Below, piece by piece: positions 63,591 through 64,000 of a stretch of 64,000 nucleotides of DNA; positions within the stretch are counted from its first letter, which is position 1; each line of letters begins with the position of its first letter. The position numbers and the translations under genes were made by a program. The stretch is from Streptomyces sp. CNH099 (lineage in GTDB: Bacteria; Actinomycetota; Actinomycetes; Streptomycetales; Streptomycetaceae). A model generated the notes under the pieces. It saw only the letters and a program-made list of their open reading frames with translations, did no database searches and had not been told where the DNA came from. The stretch lies in assembly GCA_000514715.1 (NCBI GenBank), contig AZWL01000006.1, positions 210,229 through 274,228 on the forward strand. The letters run 5' to 3'.

Positions 63591-64000
63591 TCAGCGGAAG
63601 AACGCGATGCCGTCGTCCGGGAGGTCCTTCAGGTCCTTCGCCCACTCGCGCGGGTCCACGACCTTCTTCAGCTGCGCCGACATGTACGGCCGCAGCTCCA
63701 CCTCGGGCGTGGCCTTCTCGCCGACCCACATCAGGTCGCCGTTGACGTACCCGTAGAGCCGCTTGCCGCCGGTGTACGGCGGGGAGGCCGCGCTCCGCGC
63801 GACCGCGTCCGTGGCCAGGTCCAGCTGGGGCTTGCCCTCGGCCAGCTCGCCGTACCAGACCTCGGCGACCCCCTGGTCGCGCACCATGACGGCCTCCAGC
63901 CGCCGGCCGGGGCGCATGCGCCAGTAGCCGCTCTCGCTCTCCAGCGGGCGCACCTTCTCACCCTGCTCGTCGAGCACCCAGGTGTACGACGAGTACGCCA
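63591..64000 (-). CDS. Nitrobindin-like (FABP/DUF1794 family) protein, 3' part
   Basis: The gene begins beyond the window; the visible 136 codons cover the C-terminal two thirds of a 10-stranded beta-barrel. Typical sequence is VLDEQGEKVRPLESESGYWRMRPG followed by EAVMVRDQGVAEVWYGEL and terminal strands. Family members include haem-binding peroxynitrite isomerase (nitrobindin); the haem-ligand His lies near the C-terminus in true nitrobindins and I do not see it here, so haem binding is uncertain. It is convergent with nothing and lies upstream of nur in the same direction. Confidence 0.8.
   Translation of the reverse strand, partial: AYSSYTWVLDEQGEKVRPLESESGYWRMRPGRRLEAVMVRDQGVAEVWYGELAEGKPQLDLATDAVARSAASPPYTGGKRLYGYVNGDLMWVGEKATPEVELRPYMSAQLKKVVDPREWAKDLKDLPDDGIAFFR

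Overview
The window is very GC-rich, gene-dense DNA from an actinomycete, most likely a Streptomyces or close relative. The evidence is the strong third-position GC, frequent GTG starts and 4-nt ATGA/GTGA overlaps. It also holds actinomycete-specific genes: RsiG, Nur, DUF397/DUF5753 regulators, a polytopic Sec/Tat molybdoenzyme, a family 2B encapsulin and RheA/Hsp18. No rRNA, tRNA, phage, insertion sequence or CRISPR array was seen.

Layout. 1-7.8 kb: a sugar ABC-importer operon (cut ATPase, two permeases, binding lipoprotein, sugar epimerase) followed by a large secreted ThuA/glucose-dehydrogenase-like/PKD/CBM6 protein. 7.9-14 kb: a LysM-M23 endopeptidase, a wrecked MFS transporter with its surviving TetR regulator, a Tat-exported PI-PLC/GDPD-like protein, an AidB-like dehydrogenase with a TetR, and an acetyltransferase. 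14-23.5 kb: an envelope/glycosylation block with a GT-C-like membrane protein, a five-helix membrane molybdoenzyme, a glycosyltransferase/methyltransferase operon, a two-component system and a sugar-nucleotide epimerase. 23.6-27.5 kb: a family 2B encapsulin shell gene with a leaderless promoter, convergent with a xylulose-5-phosphate phosphoketolase. 27.7-30.4 kb: a DUF397 / anti-sigma-type ATPase / XRE-DUF5753 regulatory triad. 30.4-37 kb: an unusual aldehyde dehydrogenase, a CBS protein, a PadR-controlled drug ABC exporter and a ThrE exporter. 37-46 kb: pyrophosphatase, PBP4-type dacB, a YcaC-like hydrolase, a sialidase-like secreted protein, an NlpC/P60 hydrolase, a SpoIIE-type phosphatase and an XRE operon. 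46.4-48.1 kb: decayed genes (a MerR-PP2C fusion and a DUF4240 remnant) around a P-loop protein. 48.1-50.4 kb: a heat-shock unit with a RheA-like repressor, Hsp18 and two DUF2267 proteins. 50.4-58 kb: a GNAT, a TetR-controlled ABC exporter, an ankyrin protein, an APH-type phosphotransferase, a HAD hydrolase and a GntR regulator with strong operators. 58-64 kb: conserved core genes (Eis-like GNAT, asparaginase, rsiG, dtd, ygfZ, nur, nitrobindin-like).

Regulation is unusually readable here. Clear inverted-repeat operators sit beside the TetR, PadR, XRE, GntR, RheA and MerR genes. At least 13 genes carry a TANNNT-like -10 hexamer only 6-7 nt before the start codon, which marks leaderless transcripts. 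The points most worth following are the encapsulin beside a xylulose-5-phosphate enzyme with no linked cargo, the Q-to-H change in one c-di-GMP motif of RsiG, the aldehyde dehydrogenase lacking its oxyanion Asn, the shared 10-bp palindrome linking the split DUF397/XRE triad, and the three-operator PadR switch.
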